DNA of 64,000 bases from Pohlia nutans (GCA_022496805.1 CM040094.1:6657501-6721500); one strand, 5' to 3'. Positions 49,301 through 60,551 are shown, counted from the first letter of the stretch. Translations and numbers: made by a program. Notes: generated by a model not told the origin, from the sequence alone.

Positions 49301-52300
49301 TGTGAGGGTTATGCTTACAAGGATGTCTTTTTGCAGGTGGTGGTGTTTTGTTTCTCGAAGAACAGATGTGATCAATCAGCTGACAGTTTAAGTTCAATCG
49401 ATCTTACAATACAGGCTGAAAAGAGTGAGATTTACATGTTCTGCCAGAAAGCATTCTCCCGATTGAAGGGATCTGATCGACGACTACCTCAAGTATGAAT
49501 ATACATGATCCTTTTGGTTTCACCGCAGCAGTATCTTCACTCCCTAACCTCACAATGTGTCAGTTTGAGAATTTTGAGGCTGAAACTTCTCTTTCCTTCC
49601 GTCATTTCCTAGTATTGTTTGTGGATTGACAAACGTCTCGGTATGCAGGTTGTGCGTGTGCAAGAGCTGTTAAAGCGGGGTATTGGTGTACATCATGCTG
49701 GTTTGCTACCCATAGTGAAAGAGGTTGTAGAAATGCTCTTCTGTCGTGGTGTCATCAAGGTCTGCTCTCAAACCTCGGCACGTTTCAGGTTTTTAAAATT
49801 TTTATTGGTCACTCTCTGCAATGGGAGATGTTGAAATTTTTTCATGTGTTGTCCTTTATTGTTTGCAGGTCTTATTCTCTACAGAAACGTTTGCAATGGG
49901 TGTGAATGCTCCAGCCAGAACGGTGCGCAAAAATTTGTATTTATGGATTGCTTTACACGCCAATTTTTCGTCAGGATAGGCGAGTTCAAGTAGTATGCAC
50001 TTGGGAGCTACAATTTCTTAGTTATGCAGTCACACGTAATGTGTTAATCATGTTCCTGTAGCAGCATCCTGAATCATTCAATAATGCGTGAAATATCTGC
50101 AGGTAGCATTCCACAGTCTTCGGAAGCATGATGGAAAGACATTCCGGCAAATCCTACCTGGCGAGTATACCCAGATGGCAGGCCGGGCTGGTCGACGTGG
50201 ATTAGATAAGGTCTTCTTTTGCACTTCAGTCTGATATTTGTGCTTCTAATGTTATCTTAAACTTATATTCCAGAGAGATTGTACCTGTTGGAGGTATCCG
50301 TCTGTGATTGTACATTAGCTGCCATGACCAGTTGCAGTCAAAAAAGAGAAGTTCGTTGTTTAGCATCAATTTCTCTGTGTTTCTCGTCATAACCGTGCAT
50401 GGCTTTTTCCAACTTGGGGGGCATGTCGGACTCCGCTTATATCGATTCTAACATACTGGTCTCCAATTTGGATCTGTAGGTAGGCACAGTTGTGGTAATG
50501 TGCTGGGATGATATTCCAGAAGAGGGAGATTTGAAGCGCCTGTTGACTGGAAAGCCAACTAAACTGGAATCTCAGTTTCGCCTCACATACAGCATGATAC
50601 TCAACCTACTTCGTGTCGAAGACTTAAAGGTAAGTGCCCTTATCTTATTAGCGCTACTGGGATGAACTTTCTTATTGTTGTTTTGACATCAGACATTTGA
50701 TTCTGTTTCCATCTTTAACTTGTAGGTTGAGGATATGCTGAAGCGGAGCTTTGCTGAATTCCATGCTCAACGCGCTCTTCCTGAGCAGCAACAACAGCTC
50801 CTGGAACGAGAAGGTGCCCTTTCAAAGATGAACGTCAAAATCGAGTAAGGGTCCTTTTGAATGCTAATTGTTGTAGCGACTGTAACAAAGAATCATCTTG
50901 AATTTGGAATTATGATGGAAAATTTTCTGACAGAGTAACGCATCTTTGCAGTTGCATACTTGGTGAGCCGTCTATAGAGGACTATTTCGATGTTTCTGTA
51001 GAGTATGACAAACTAGGAGACAAGATTCAAGAGGCTGTTATGCAGTCTAGGGGAGGACAGCAAGCACTTGTTGCAGGTCGAGTAGTGCTCGTTCGTAACT
51101 CTGTTGTAAGTGTGATCGACTCTTTTTCACGGTTGTTGATGTTTTTTGCTTTTATGCCTCCCATATTTGAAACAGCTCCCTAGCAGGTATTCTTGTTTTT
51201 GTTTGGTTTCTTTCTAAACACCGCTTCTACAGCTAGCTGTACTCAAAACGGATGTCTTGGTCGTAGGTCCCAGTCCCTACTTTGGGGGTGATAGTGAGAG
51301 CGGGCACAGGGAACGCAAAAGCACCCATTGTGCTTGCTCTTCATAGGGCTCCTCTTCCTGCTGCAAGAGGAAACCCTGCCACAGCAGCCATCACTAAAGC
51401 CAGTAATAAGCTTGCACAAGAAGGGTACTTCATCAGTCAAAAAGGGAAAGGCAATGATGATGATTTCTTTATGGGTGTTGGTTCTCGTAAAGGAACTGGT
51501 GTCATGAAAATCACTCTGCCTCACTATGGAACAGCTGCGGGTTTAGGTTATGTGGTTATGGAAGTCGACAATCAAGGATTTCTCAGTCTATGTAAAGCAA
51601 AGATACGTGTTGACTCTGCCCGGCTATTGGAGGATAATTCTCCAGCTGCTTACACATCTACTGTGAAGGAGCTTCTCCAACTCGAACAAGAATATCCTGG
51701 CCAGGATCCTCCTGCACTTGACCTTTTGAAAGGTAAATATTCAGATGATTTCTCCATATTTATTTACCACGTGATGCTCTTGCTTAAAGCTTTTATTTAG
51801 TGCAGTTTTGATGCATTGTTGGAAGTGGTTCAACACAGAGGGTAGTATCATGAGACTCTAAGGCAGTGTGTTTGATGGCAGATTTGAAGTTCACCGATTT
51901 TGATGTAGTTGAGGCATATCGGAAACAGCTGAGCTTGCTTGAGGTCATGGCACAAAACAAGTGCCATAAATGTCCTAAGCTTCAAGAGCATTATACTCTC
52001 GTTAAGAACCAGCACATACTAAAAGAGCGAGTTAAAGAGCTGAGATATGAGCTTTCTGATGCAGCACTCCAGCAAATGCCTGATTTTGGAAAAAGGGTAA
52101 GATGTGTTCTGCAGAAGAAACCCAAGATTATTGAACGAAATCTTGGGTGTTTGTTTTTTGCAAATAACCAGGATAGCTATTGATCAAGCTATTTTTCAAT
52201 AGCTATTCATCAAATTTTTGTTTGTATCTGGGTATAGTGATCCTATCTTCTGCTTCATATAGGGTTATTCTTACGATCTTTAACTCGTTCACCAAGTGCA

Positions 52301-53331
52301 TTAGCTAGACTTGCAATCATAAGTTGCACTTAGGAAAGTGAGAATAGTTGCATTTTTTCCAATTTTGCGGCCTACTGTAGTGGTCCTGAATGATTAGAAG
52401 GTGCTTTTCATTTTTTTCAACTTACAGGTTGTGAATATGTCTGCGACTTTATATTTATATTTGGCTGGCGTGCAGATAGAGGTGTTGCAGGAGGTGGGGT
52501 GCATAGATACTGAACTTGTTGTACAGCTCAAAGGACGGGTGGCTTGTGAACTCAACAGCTGTGACGAGCTTATTGCGACAGAGTGCCTTTTCGATAACCA
52601 ATTGGGTGATTTGGACCCTGCCGAAGCTGTTGCACTTCTTTCCTCTTTGGTCTTCCAGCAAAAGGATGCCAGTGAACCGATGCTCACAGAACGCCTGGAA
52701 CAAGCTAAAGACAGGCTCTACAACACAGCTATTAGGCTAGGACATGTCCAGAAGAGCTTTGATTTGTCACTTGATCCGGAGGATTATGCACGCGCCAACT
52801 TAAAGTTTGGGCTTATGGAAGTTGTCTATGAATGGGCCAAGGTACTCACTCATTTCTCTACTTTCTGTGGACTTCAATCAAACTCATTTCCTCAAATTGG
52901 ACTCATCCCCTTCTTCAAAATCGAAGGGTCCTTTTGCTCGTTTGGGTATAAATAGTAGTTTAACTATTCACTTGGATACATCTTTCTCACTACATTGCCT
53001 GAAACTCTCAATTTCAACTATGTAATGGTGCTTCTTTGTTGGAGATTCTCTGTCAATTATCTCAAGATTTCTTATCTGACTCAGACTGTTGACATTGATA
53101 CTGGAACAGGGGACTCCATTTGCTGACATTTGTGAAATCACAAATGTACCCGAAGGCTCAATTGTACGCACAATTGTTAGGCTTGACGAGACTTGTCGGG
53201 AGTTCAGGAACGCAGCTCGACTTATTGGTGATTCGACCCTCTTTGAGAAGATGGAGCAGGCATCGAATGCCATTAAACGTGACATTGTATTTGCAGCTAG
53301 CCTGTATGTCACAGGCGTTCCTGTTGTATAA
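43876..53331 (+). CDS. SKI2: SKI2 DEVH-box RNA helicase (25 exons)
   Basis: Helicase of the SKI complex, which with SKI3 and SKI8 threads RNA into the cytoplasmic exosome for 3'-5' decay. Exons: 43876-43891, 44038-44153, 44833-44971, 45129-45238, 45434-45691, 45815-45898, 46091-46175, 46409-46575, 46722-46829, 47173-47274, 47593-47793, 48125-48235, 48510-48577, 48756-49164, 49337-49492, 49649-49759, 49869-49922, 50103-50210, 50480-50629, 50726-50844, 50952-51105, 51267-51732, 51882-52096, 52476-52841, 53110-53331. All introns are GT-AG and phases agree, giving 1364 residues; plant SKI2 is about 1350. Motifs: Walker A with GKT at 381-383, DEVH at 466-469, SAT at the end of exon 12, [10 protein letters not shown] at 789-798, and a C-terminal DSHCT domain from about 1180. 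An RGG-rich insert lies at about 573-614. Exon 1 and the ATG choice are the least certain parts: they rest on the 16-nt exon 43876-43891. Confidence 0.93.
44218..44660 (+). repeat. Diverged tandem repeats in SKI2 intron 2
   Basis: Four units of about 90-130 bp, each containing a version of GACTCCTCAGGATCAGTGCT followed by AGAGACCTAATTTGAGC. The core words start near 44242, 44360, 44449 and 44580. Confidence 0.7.
46268..46348. repeat. (AT)n microsatellite in SKI2 intron 7
   Basis: About 40 uninterrupted TA units, about 60 bp before the exon 8 acceptor. Likely length-polymorphic. Confidence 0.95.
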
Positions 53332-53467
53332 TAGTCAAGGTTTGTATCATTTCCACACCGTTGGTGTTTCTGTACCCATCCAATCTCTTCGTGTTATCAA
53401 TACATTTATTCCTTTGGTCAGGGCACGAATGCAACCTGTAACACATTTATAACTAACTATAAGCAGC
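53332..53467 (+). other. SKI2 3' UTR / convergent intergenic gap
   Basis: Only 136 bp separate the SKI2 stop from the stop of the opposing gene. A second in-frame TAG follows the TAA directly. The 3' UTRs probably overlap as antisense. Confidence 0.5.
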
Positions 53468-55709
53468 CTAGAGTTCATCATACATCGGAGAGCCAGAGCT
53501 TTCAGAAATAGGCTCTTCAACTAGCCACAGATGTTCAGCGTGTTCGCCATGGGGATTGGAAATCCTGTCATCAACCATTCGCATTGAAAGCCACGCCTCC
53601 AAGCGCCGAACCTGCCACAACATTTTCCTCACAGCCTCAGTTGAAGAGCCGCATACTTTAGTCTAATTCAGTGACCAGATGTCTTCTCTCCTGCTAGCCT
53701 ACAACAGTCGCCACTGTAAAATGACACAGGTTTGAAGCTCAAGTGGAGGCTCTACCTGGGTTAATGGAACCACCACCATGTCCTGACGCTCATCAACAAC
53801 CCAAGTCGCATGCGGTGGCTCATTCTTTTCAACGTCCCCACAGCCAACAGCCAAGTCAGAACACAAACTGATTCCAGGACTTGTAAACCTCAACCCTAAA
53901 CTCCCCCTTGCATCTTTCTTTATAAAATGCCTAAATTAGGGGTGTCAGTTCAAGACTAGTGCTCTGGGAATGGAGGCAATTGGGCAACAGAATTTGAAAT
54001 CTCTATGAGGGGCTAAGTATAATCATGGAGCTTAGAACCAGATTTGGAAACAAACAACAGAATTGCACGACTGAAATCTTGGGACCTTGACAATCCTCAT
54101 CCTGAATTTGCAAACATGTGATAATAAGGAATTTGACAAATGTAAAAAGGGTTTTAGACCTTGCTTATTAACTCCTTTGATGTCACTTTCACATCATAAC
54201 ATTCAGTAGTCTTTGAGCCTGCTGCCCTCCCTTGCATGGAATGATGTGGAATATCCCACATCATTTCATCCTTCCAACGAAATGATGTGGGATATTCCAC
54301 ATCCCATTAGTAGCTATGGGGGCACGTGGCATTAAGCAAGAGCAAGCAACCATGGTGCACAGTAATCGAAAGCACAATTCAACAATGTTTTTTCATTGTT
54401 TTATTTGATTGATTCTCAACTCAATAGTGTTTTGTCATTGAAAGCACAATTCAACAATGTTTTTTCATTGTTTATTTGATTGATGCTCACTCAATATAGT
54501 ATTTCGTCATTGTTTATTTGATTCAATAGTTCTTTCAATTAGAAATCACTGGTCACTCTGTATATAAAGGTGGATGAAACTTAAAAGGCAGTCTCTTTGA
54601 AGGCTACTGAATGTTATGATCCACCACAATTGAATGTCACAACTCCATTGATAATAGGCTATGATATTAAAGAGGTGAGGGTGCACCATGACAAGAGGCT
54701 CGACATGGCAGACGAGACTGGAAGAAAAGGGATCCGAAACAAGCTGGCTCACAGCTCCAAGGCCATAGCTAATTCTGTCACCGTAGAGACCCCCTTGTCG
54801 AATCTCTTCAGGCAGAGGATACTCCACCACGTCGCCTTCCATAATGTCCCCGCCAGCTGCTCTCAGTCCACCACAACATTCTCTTCTGCATATCCACAAA
54901 AAGGGCTTGAATCTCAAGGTTACATACAAAAATAAAACAAAAAAACTCTGCAAAATTTCTGTTTTTATTCTGAGTCGGTTTACACATGGGCTACAAGCAT
55001 GCCCACCAGTACAATGGTATCCCTATTTTTTGAACATGATATACCAGCCTAGACCTAAATTTTGCTAGAGAAGAGGAGTTTGGTTGATATCCACAAGCAA
55101 CATACCAACCTTGAACGCTTTAGCAAACAAAAAGTCTTCCCAAGTCAAGTCAGGACCTCAATTTTTAGCAAGAAATTTGAGGATACCTCAATTTGAGCAA
55201 GAAATGCATTAGGCTTGTTTCATGATGCATACCTAGTGGGTATGCATCATGCAACAGGCCTCTGAATTATGCATCATGAAGCGCAGATTTTAACATGGGA
55301 TAAGCAATTAGGGCATTGTGCACAAGTCTAGAATATGCTTCATGAATTGCAGATTTTTAAGAGTTGGGGTAAGCAATTATGGCACAGTTCCCTCATTGCA
55401 AGTGCTTGTTCCCGTGAAGCAATTCCTATGAAGGAACTCACTCTAGTTGCTTACCATACAAAATTCAGGAATAAGCAATTACAGCAAGGGAGAAACACAT
55501 TTGCTGACAGACCTCAATGATTTTGACGTTCTCCTAGGAGAGCAAGCAATCTTCGTGTGGAAGCAGACTCCAGCGAAGGCTCTGAATTTGCAACTCCCTG
55601 TCAGGGTTTTTGGGTGGGCTGCAAGAGAGGGCAACCTGCTTGACAACAACGCAGCTTGAGAGTTGCTCTGGTGAGTTCCGGCTGCCACTTCCATCGCCAT
55701 AGCTATCAT
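53468..55709 (-). CDS. Probable multi-exon gene, function unknown
   Basis: I do not recognise the product. Supported exons in transcription order are 55048-54984, 54885-54687, 53895-53756 and 53662-53468. Phases agree between the first two (65 nt then 1+198 nt) and between the last two (140 then 195 nt, phase 0). The first pair encodes a hydrophobic stretch (TIVLVGMLVAHV) followed by an acidic, glycine-rich segment with a DIMEGDVVEYPLPEE motif. The last exon encodes a basic/Trp segment (RKMLWQVRRLEAWL) and an acidic C-terminus ending MYDEL. An open frame at 55709-55482, rich in Ser, Ala, Leu and Arg with few acids, could be the first exon and resembles an organelle transit peptide. Exons linking 55482 to 55048 and 54687 to 53895 are unresolved; a short block at about 54110-54053 is one candidate. 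A MITE lies in the large intron. It converges on SKI2. Confidence 0.45.
54243..54303. repeat. Perfect 24-bp hairpin inside MITE
   Basis: Arms 54243-54266 and 54280-54303 are exact inverted repeats around a 13-base loop. Each arm is itself a near palindrome (GATGTGG...CCACATC), so alternative folds exist. Confidence 0.85.
54367..54530. repeat. Tandem repeat, about 70-bp unit
   Basis: Two full units and a partial third, each containing CAATGTTTTTTCATTG, TTTATTTGATTGAT and CTCAATA in order. Confidence 0.7.
55211..55262. repeat. Hairpin, about 23-bp stem with 4-base loop
   Basis: AGGCTTGTTTCATGATGCAT and its near-complement on the right fold with two mismatches. The motif GCATCATG recurs nearby (55267-55275). 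Confidence 0.65.
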
Positions 55710-55897
55710 CCCAGCCGGTTCAAGAATGATGGTTTTGTGCTACACCCTGACCCTCTTTAATGTCACCCTCTCTAATATCACACCCTCTGCTTTTCTCACC
55801 GGAGTACACTTTTCATTCTACCGTATTTCAGTAATGTACAATATCCCAGTGGGTTAGTGTCAACACTGGGTAATGCAAATTGAAATCCCATGGATTA

Positions 55898-56391
55898 GGG
55901 GCGGTTTACACTATGGACCAAGAGCCATGACCATGGAATTCTAAAATCTGTGATTGGCCCAAAAAGAGCTCTTGGTCCCATTTGGCTTTACACTACCTTG
56001 AAAAAAGGAGAATGATCACTAACTTTGAGGTCCCCAAAAATGCTAAAATTTCCCAAATGGATAATGTTTTCATGGTCTCCTTGATTATAGTTGAGTCGAA
56101 GCAAATGCCTCGACTCAACTATAATCTAAGAGACCATGGGGCTCAAAAATCATTGATTGGCTAGTGTTCAATTATTTAAAGAAAAAGGAGGAAAAAGGGG
56201 AGGATAAAAGAGAGAATGATGAGCTTAAACTTGTCCCAGTCTAAACCCACTTTACACTACAAAGAGTGACCAAGTCATTTAAAATTGCATTTTTGATTTT
56301 TCATGGTCACGGCTCTTAACCAAGAGCCATGACCATGAAAATGATTTAATTTTCTTGGTCATGGCTCTTGGTCCATAGTGTAAACCGCCCC
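55898..56391. mobile_element. Tourist-like MITE (PIF/Harbinger type)
   Basis: The body starts GGGGCGGTTTACACTATGG and ends with the complement, with inverted ends of at least 38 bp. TTA flanks both sides (55895-55897, 56392-56394), the PIF/Harbinger 3-bp target duplication. An internal palindrome (about 56071-56138) with a CGACTCAACTATAAT arm makes the whole element highly foldable. It is 494 bp and non-coding. Confidence 0.8.
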
Positions 56392-56944
56392 TTAGTGTAC
56401 CTATTGAAGAACACTTGCTCTGATATCATGTTGCCCACTTGAAATGCTTTATGATGGTGGTCCCAAGGTACAAATGTAACGAAAAGAGCTTATTCTACAC
56501 TAACTTGACATTGCATTAAATATAAAAAATGACACTAAATAGAATGAAGAATGTAGCACCTAGTTTGCAAGGTACCCAATATTCTCACTATCACAAGTTG
56601 CAGACCAATGTGGTAATAAGTAGCTCAGCAAATTTTACAAAGTTTCACTTTTACAATGTTCAAAAACTCCGTTGATAATCACATGCATTTTGAGTCCCTT
56701 GGTTGTGACATAAAAAAAGAGGTAGGTGTATGACAAAAATGAAGGATAGAGAAGGTGATTAAAGGGTTGTTTAGCTTGACCAATGGGTCTAGAAGGCATA
56801 ATATTTCCAAATATGCATAGCTCTCCAAAATTGTCTACTATCAACACAAATGCAAGGTGGGCAATATTTCCAAATATGGCTCCCTGAAATTGTCTCCTAT
56901 CAATGCAAAATCCCACTTATCTTTTGTGATCCTATTATAGTGAA

Positions 56945-57058
56945 GCTACATAAGATTCAGTAGCCTTCATGCCCATTGTCTTTCCTTCATGCACTTGGTT
57001 CATCACCTTCAGCATCCACCTATCCACTTAGCTACTTAGCTACTGAATGCTATGTAAT
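56945..57058. mobile_element. Short inverted-repeat element related to 11310-11410
   Basis: The ends GCTACATAAGATTCAGTAGC and GCTACTGAATGCTATGTAAT are near-complements. The interior (TCATGCAC...TCATCACCTTCAGC...CCACCTATCCACTTAGCTAC) matches about 11360-11410, so the two are copies of one family. Confidence 0.6.
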
Positions 57059-57185
57059 ACATTTATAAAAGATGAAATTTTAGATTGAAAATATGTAGAT
57101 ACCACATGTTTGCATACTAGCATAGGCTCACACAATCAATTGAGTGGAGACACAAAATTTGTCACCTACCTTGCCCATAGGATGA

Positions 57186-57740
57186 CTATTTGAACGTCTC
57201 ATGTAAATGACCGCCTTCAGTGGGGGACTTAAGACAAGCTTCCATTTGAGGATTGGTTGAGTGAAAGGCACTACAAGACAAGAAATGAGGTCTCAAGAAC
57301 CACCCATACTTACCCATTTTAGTAGAAATGAAAAATATACTCCTAGATCCTGCTCTAGATCCTGTTCTGTTCACCCATTTCGGTGGAGCTTCCACTTTTT
57401 GCGCACCAACCATCCATACATGGAAGCCAGCCCTTAATAGCTTGGTAAGCAATGCACGAGAGGCAATGCTTGAAGGACACAGTCCGGTAGGAACTCCACA
57501 AGCAGTTGGGGTGCTGGAGAAGTGCTGTGGTGCCAGAGTAGCAAAGGATTCTTTGATGCTATGATCCACGCTATGAGATGGACTAATCTGAAAAGCGAGG
57601 CTGCTGATACCACGAACAGCAGAAGGCTCAAGAAAGAGGGTTTGGCATAATTCCTCTGGAACGTGAGAAAATGAATGAAATGGTTTCTCTGCCACAGAAA
57701 CTGCGCAGTTTTCATAAACAGGCAAAAGATGAAGCTCCAA
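57186..57740 (-). CDS. Hypothetical open frame, 184 codons
   Basis: The longest open frame in this interval. I recognise no domain. It contains Ser/Pro-rich and Cys-containing stretches and no membrane segment. The opposite strand is also open for 78 codons, and the frame has no neighbour that would explain it. It could be an exon of a longer gene, a decayed gene or chance. Confidence 0.25.
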   Translation of the reverse strand: MELHLLPVYENCAVSVAEKPFHSFSHVPEELCQTLFLEPSAVRGISSLAFQISPSHSVDHSIKESFATLAPQHFSSTPTACGVPTGLCPSSIASRALLTKLLRAGFHVWMVGAQKVEAPPKWVNRTGSRAGSRSIFFISTKMGKYGWFLRPHFLSCSAFHSTNPQMEACLKSPTEGGHLHETFK

Positions 57741-58602
57741 ACACGAATATTGAACGACATTTGAGAACCAAGCTCAATACTTAACTGGGAAGAATCAAAG
57801 AACCAAACACTCAGCTGACTGTTTCAAAATTACGCTCCAAAGGGGACTAATACTTGGAGGAAAAGGAAAACCACAATTTAGTGACAAACCTGCAAATCAC
57901 AAGGCCTGACAACCCCTACTAAATAAATAGATCACGATGTGCAAGACCTCACAAAAGAATCAACAGTACTAAGTAACTGAAATGCCGTCTGCTCAACAAC
58001 TTAATGACGCAAAAATTAGGGTTTCTCAACAATCACTCATGATAATGATGATGATGATTCCAAAACCTCCAAGGACATGTGTCACTCCAAAAATTAGGGC
58101 TCCTCAACTAACTCCCTAAGAAAATACAAGAGCATCATCTGATGCATATCAAGGACATGTGTCAATCATTCAATCTTCACCCAATCCATTCACCTTCAAA
58201 TCAGCACCGAGTGGTTCAATTCGGTAACTCTGTTCCTCAAAAACTGACAAATTCACAAAAGATCCACAAAGTCAAACTGAAAGACAACAAAAAGAGGGGA
58301 AGAAAAAGGAAAACCTAAAATCAATCTGCAGCAAACTCATAATAAAATCATACAATACAATGATACATGAATCGTAATCGTCATCTCTCGGCCACCATCT
58401 CCCTCCTTATTGCCGTGTCCAACACCATCGCTGGTACGTATATGCAAATGCCACCACTAGGGTTCTACGTCTCTTTTTTACATCAAACCCTAATCCAAAA
58501 CAGAACAGGCAAAACGTAACAGCTAGGGTTCTGCCATCAAACCCTAATCCGAGACAGAAGAGGAATGACCGAATTTTCTAAGCAAAGAGGTGTGAATAAT
58601 CC
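57741..58602. other. CHMP1 3' flank
   Basis: No further coding blocks are recognised. The part near 58300-58600 probably contains the CHMP1 3' UTR. A GATGAT run occurs at 58046-58058. Confidence 0.4.
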
Positions 58603-59223
58603 TCAGCCCCTGCTCTTAAGCTCAGCCAATCTGCGGCTCAAGTCATCTTCCTCGCTTTCGACGTTTTGCTCCTTCACAGGAACAGAGGTAGCCCCCGCTT
58701 GCGGCAAGCCAACAGACACTTCAAGCCCGTAGTCATCCGCGACTTGGTTAATAAGCGAATTCACCTCGTCCTCAGGCGTGGACAAGCTGGTGCTCCCCGC
58801 CATAGCCGTCTCAATAAACTCACTCTGGACCTCCATATTCACAAACGTCTTCTCGAACTGGTCCATGGTCTGGGAGATTTTCTCCATGTTCCCCAGAGCG
58901 AGGGAACTGTCGAGCGCCTTGACGATGGAGCCCATGGACTTGGAGATCGTCTGCATCTTGCTCTGCGTGTTGAGCTGCGCCACCACGGCGTCCAGGCGCG
59001 AGGACAGGCGGAGGTAGTTCAGCTGCTCGTTGTGCTTGCGGATGGCGTTCTGCGCGTAGATGCGGGCGCCGTCCATGTTGTTCTTCTCCATGGCTCGCTT
59101 CACCTTGAGCTTCTCGCTCTTCTCCTCCTTCTCGCACTTCTTCGCCTCGCGGACCAGGGATTTCGACGTGAACTTGAGCTGGAAGATTTGGTCCAGCAGC
59201 TTCTCCTGCGCGCCTCCCCCCAT
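58603..59223 (-). CDS. CHMP1: CHMP1 ESCRT-III subunit
   Basis: A 206-residue, intronless SNF7-family protein, the normal length for plant CHMP1. It acts at the endosomal membrane in multivesicular body sorting and recruits the VPS4 ATPase. The N-terminal half is strongly basic and helical with the CHMP1 pattern ([16 protein letters not shown], then [11 protein letters not shown]). The C-terminal part is acidic. The last residues (about 193-206) carry a MIM1-type motif, LSRRLAELK, which binds the MIT domain of VPS4 and LIP5. The ATG at 59221-59223 is preceded by no in-frame upstream ATG that would extend the family match. The coding sequence is much more GC-rich than the surrounding DNA. Arabidopsis has two CHMP1 paralogues; which this matches best cannot be told here. 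Confidence 0.95.
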   Translation of the reverse strand: MGGGAQEKLLDQIFQLKFTSKSLVREAKKCEKEEKSEKLKVKRAMEKNNMDGARIYAQNAIRKHNEQLNYLRLSSRLDAVVAQLNTQSKMQTISKSMGSIVKALDSSLALGNMEKISQTMDQFEKTFVNMEVQSEFIETAMAGSTSLSTPEDEVNSLINQVADDYGLEVSVGLPQAGATSVPVKEQNVESEEDDLSRRLAELKSRG

Positions 59224-59633
59224 GATGACGGATGATCGATCGATCCCTCCTGATCGAGTGCTTGGAAAATTTGGCCGAAGAGCGAGTCACTCGAAGTTAA
59301 AAGCCGATTGAGGTACTATAATCTGTCTCGCTACTCAAGGGAATTTGTGCAAAGTGCAACTGATGAACGCCGTGAATCGAAGAAATCCAATTGCGATGAT
59401 GCGCACCGACAAGACGTGTGGAATTTGTGAACGCTTCGGTTGATTCTGAGAAAACTTGGAGCTTTGGCTGCAACTAAGTTACTGACGTGCAGAAGAATTG
59501 GGACGACGAGAGGGTCACGCAAGTTCGGAGAAATGAGGCTCACGCTCTAACGCCATGTCCCACACTCAATGATTTTATTTTTTTCCCAAAAGAATAAAGT
59601 ACGAACATGCTACATATTTCAATAAAACGCCCC
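59224..59633 (-). promoter_or_regulatory. CHMP1 upstream region
   Basis: About 410 bp between the start codon and the next repeat. No TATA box stands out near the gene. Nothing else is recognised. Confidence 0.4.
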
Positions 59634-60185
59634 CTAACCCCTAAGCTCCCAAGAGACATTTTTTTTTTGTTGCTACCCGTTTTTAACGCGCTGCCCCAAA
59701 CGGAAAAATAAGTTTTTGAAAAAAATAAAAAATATTTTAAAATACTTCATCAAGTCTACTTTTCAACCCAATTTGAATTATGTCAATCCAAGTTAAACTT
59801 CACCCGGGAGAATTTTTTTAAGTGAATCACTTCAACATTGTCTTAGTGTTACAAAAATTCCTGTTTGGGGAAAGTAATGATGTTCCCTCTATCAATTCTT
59901 TTGCTTTTTTGAAGTTTACAATAGATAAATCAATTTTAACCAATCACGCTAAATTTTAAACTCTTAAAGTGAAAATTAGAATTTATACAAATTTTCAAAG
60001 GTTAATGCTTTTAAATTCATTAAAAATGTTCTAAAATTATTTTTGGAAGTTTGACTGTACAAATAATTTGTAGAGATGATGTCCTACATTTTGTCTATTG
60101 AACCAATCTTCATCAAACATATGGAAGGCACATATTATAACACATCTATGTTTTGTCCAATACCTCTCGGGCTTTTAGGGGCTAA
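59634..60185 (+). mobile_element. TTAA-type MITE, family B copy 3, CTAA-flanked
   Basis: Full-length 552-bp copy with termini CCCCTAAGCTCC and GGGCTTTTAGGGG. Both flanking tetramers are CTAA (59634-59637 and 60182-60185) instead of TTAA. The site at which copy 1 is interrupted is intact here as AAGTTAAACTT. Confidence 0.75.
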
Positions 60186-60191
60186 CCCCAA

Positions 60192-60551
60192 GGGCCACTT
60201 CACACTATGATCGTTCAAGTTGAGAGGTTGTGGGATTGAGTGGCGAAACTTTGTTGAGAGTCCAAAAATATGGGCTGAAAATAGGCAATGAAATATAGTT
60301 TTGATTTTCATGAAAAAAAATCAACGGCCTCTCGACCATAGTTTGGATTTTGTTTATGTCTGATCCAAGCTTCCTTTGAGAGTTTTTCACGTTAGTCAAA
60401 AAGTGTTGCCATGTAGGCAATTTGGAGGGCGACGGCTTTTGGACTTCGGCCTTTAGTGTGAAGGGTCGAAAGGTCAAAATCTTGATTTCTTGCAATTTGA
60501 TTGGTAGCAATCAAGGGCCTCTCGACCTTCAGCCATTGTGTGAAGCGACCC
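60192..60551. mobile_element. MITE with GGG..TTCACAC termini
   Basis: The left end GGGCCACTTCACACTATG and the right end ending GTGTGAAGCGACCC are inverted repeats, and CCTCTCGACC blocks also mirror each other. The termini resemble those of the TTA-flanked element at 55898-56391. Target duplication is uncertain (CAA versus TAA). Confidence 0.55.

Larger units (their letters stand above)
54194..54619. mobile_element. Terminal-inverted-repeat MITE
   Basis: The ends ATCATAACATTCAGTAG and the complement CTACTGAATGTTATGAT bound about 425 bp. It contains the strong hairpin at 54243-54303 and a tandem repeat. The same left terminus and hairpin text occur at 63889 onward, and related CATTCAGTAGC words at 11325 and 56955. 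It sits in an intron of the unknown minus-strand gene. Confidence 0.65.

Noticed and set aside
58666..59235. Plus-strand open frame of 189 codons opposite CHMP1
   Set aside because: The high GC content of the CHMP1 coding sequence keeps other frames open; the Leu/His/Arg-rich product is a shadow.
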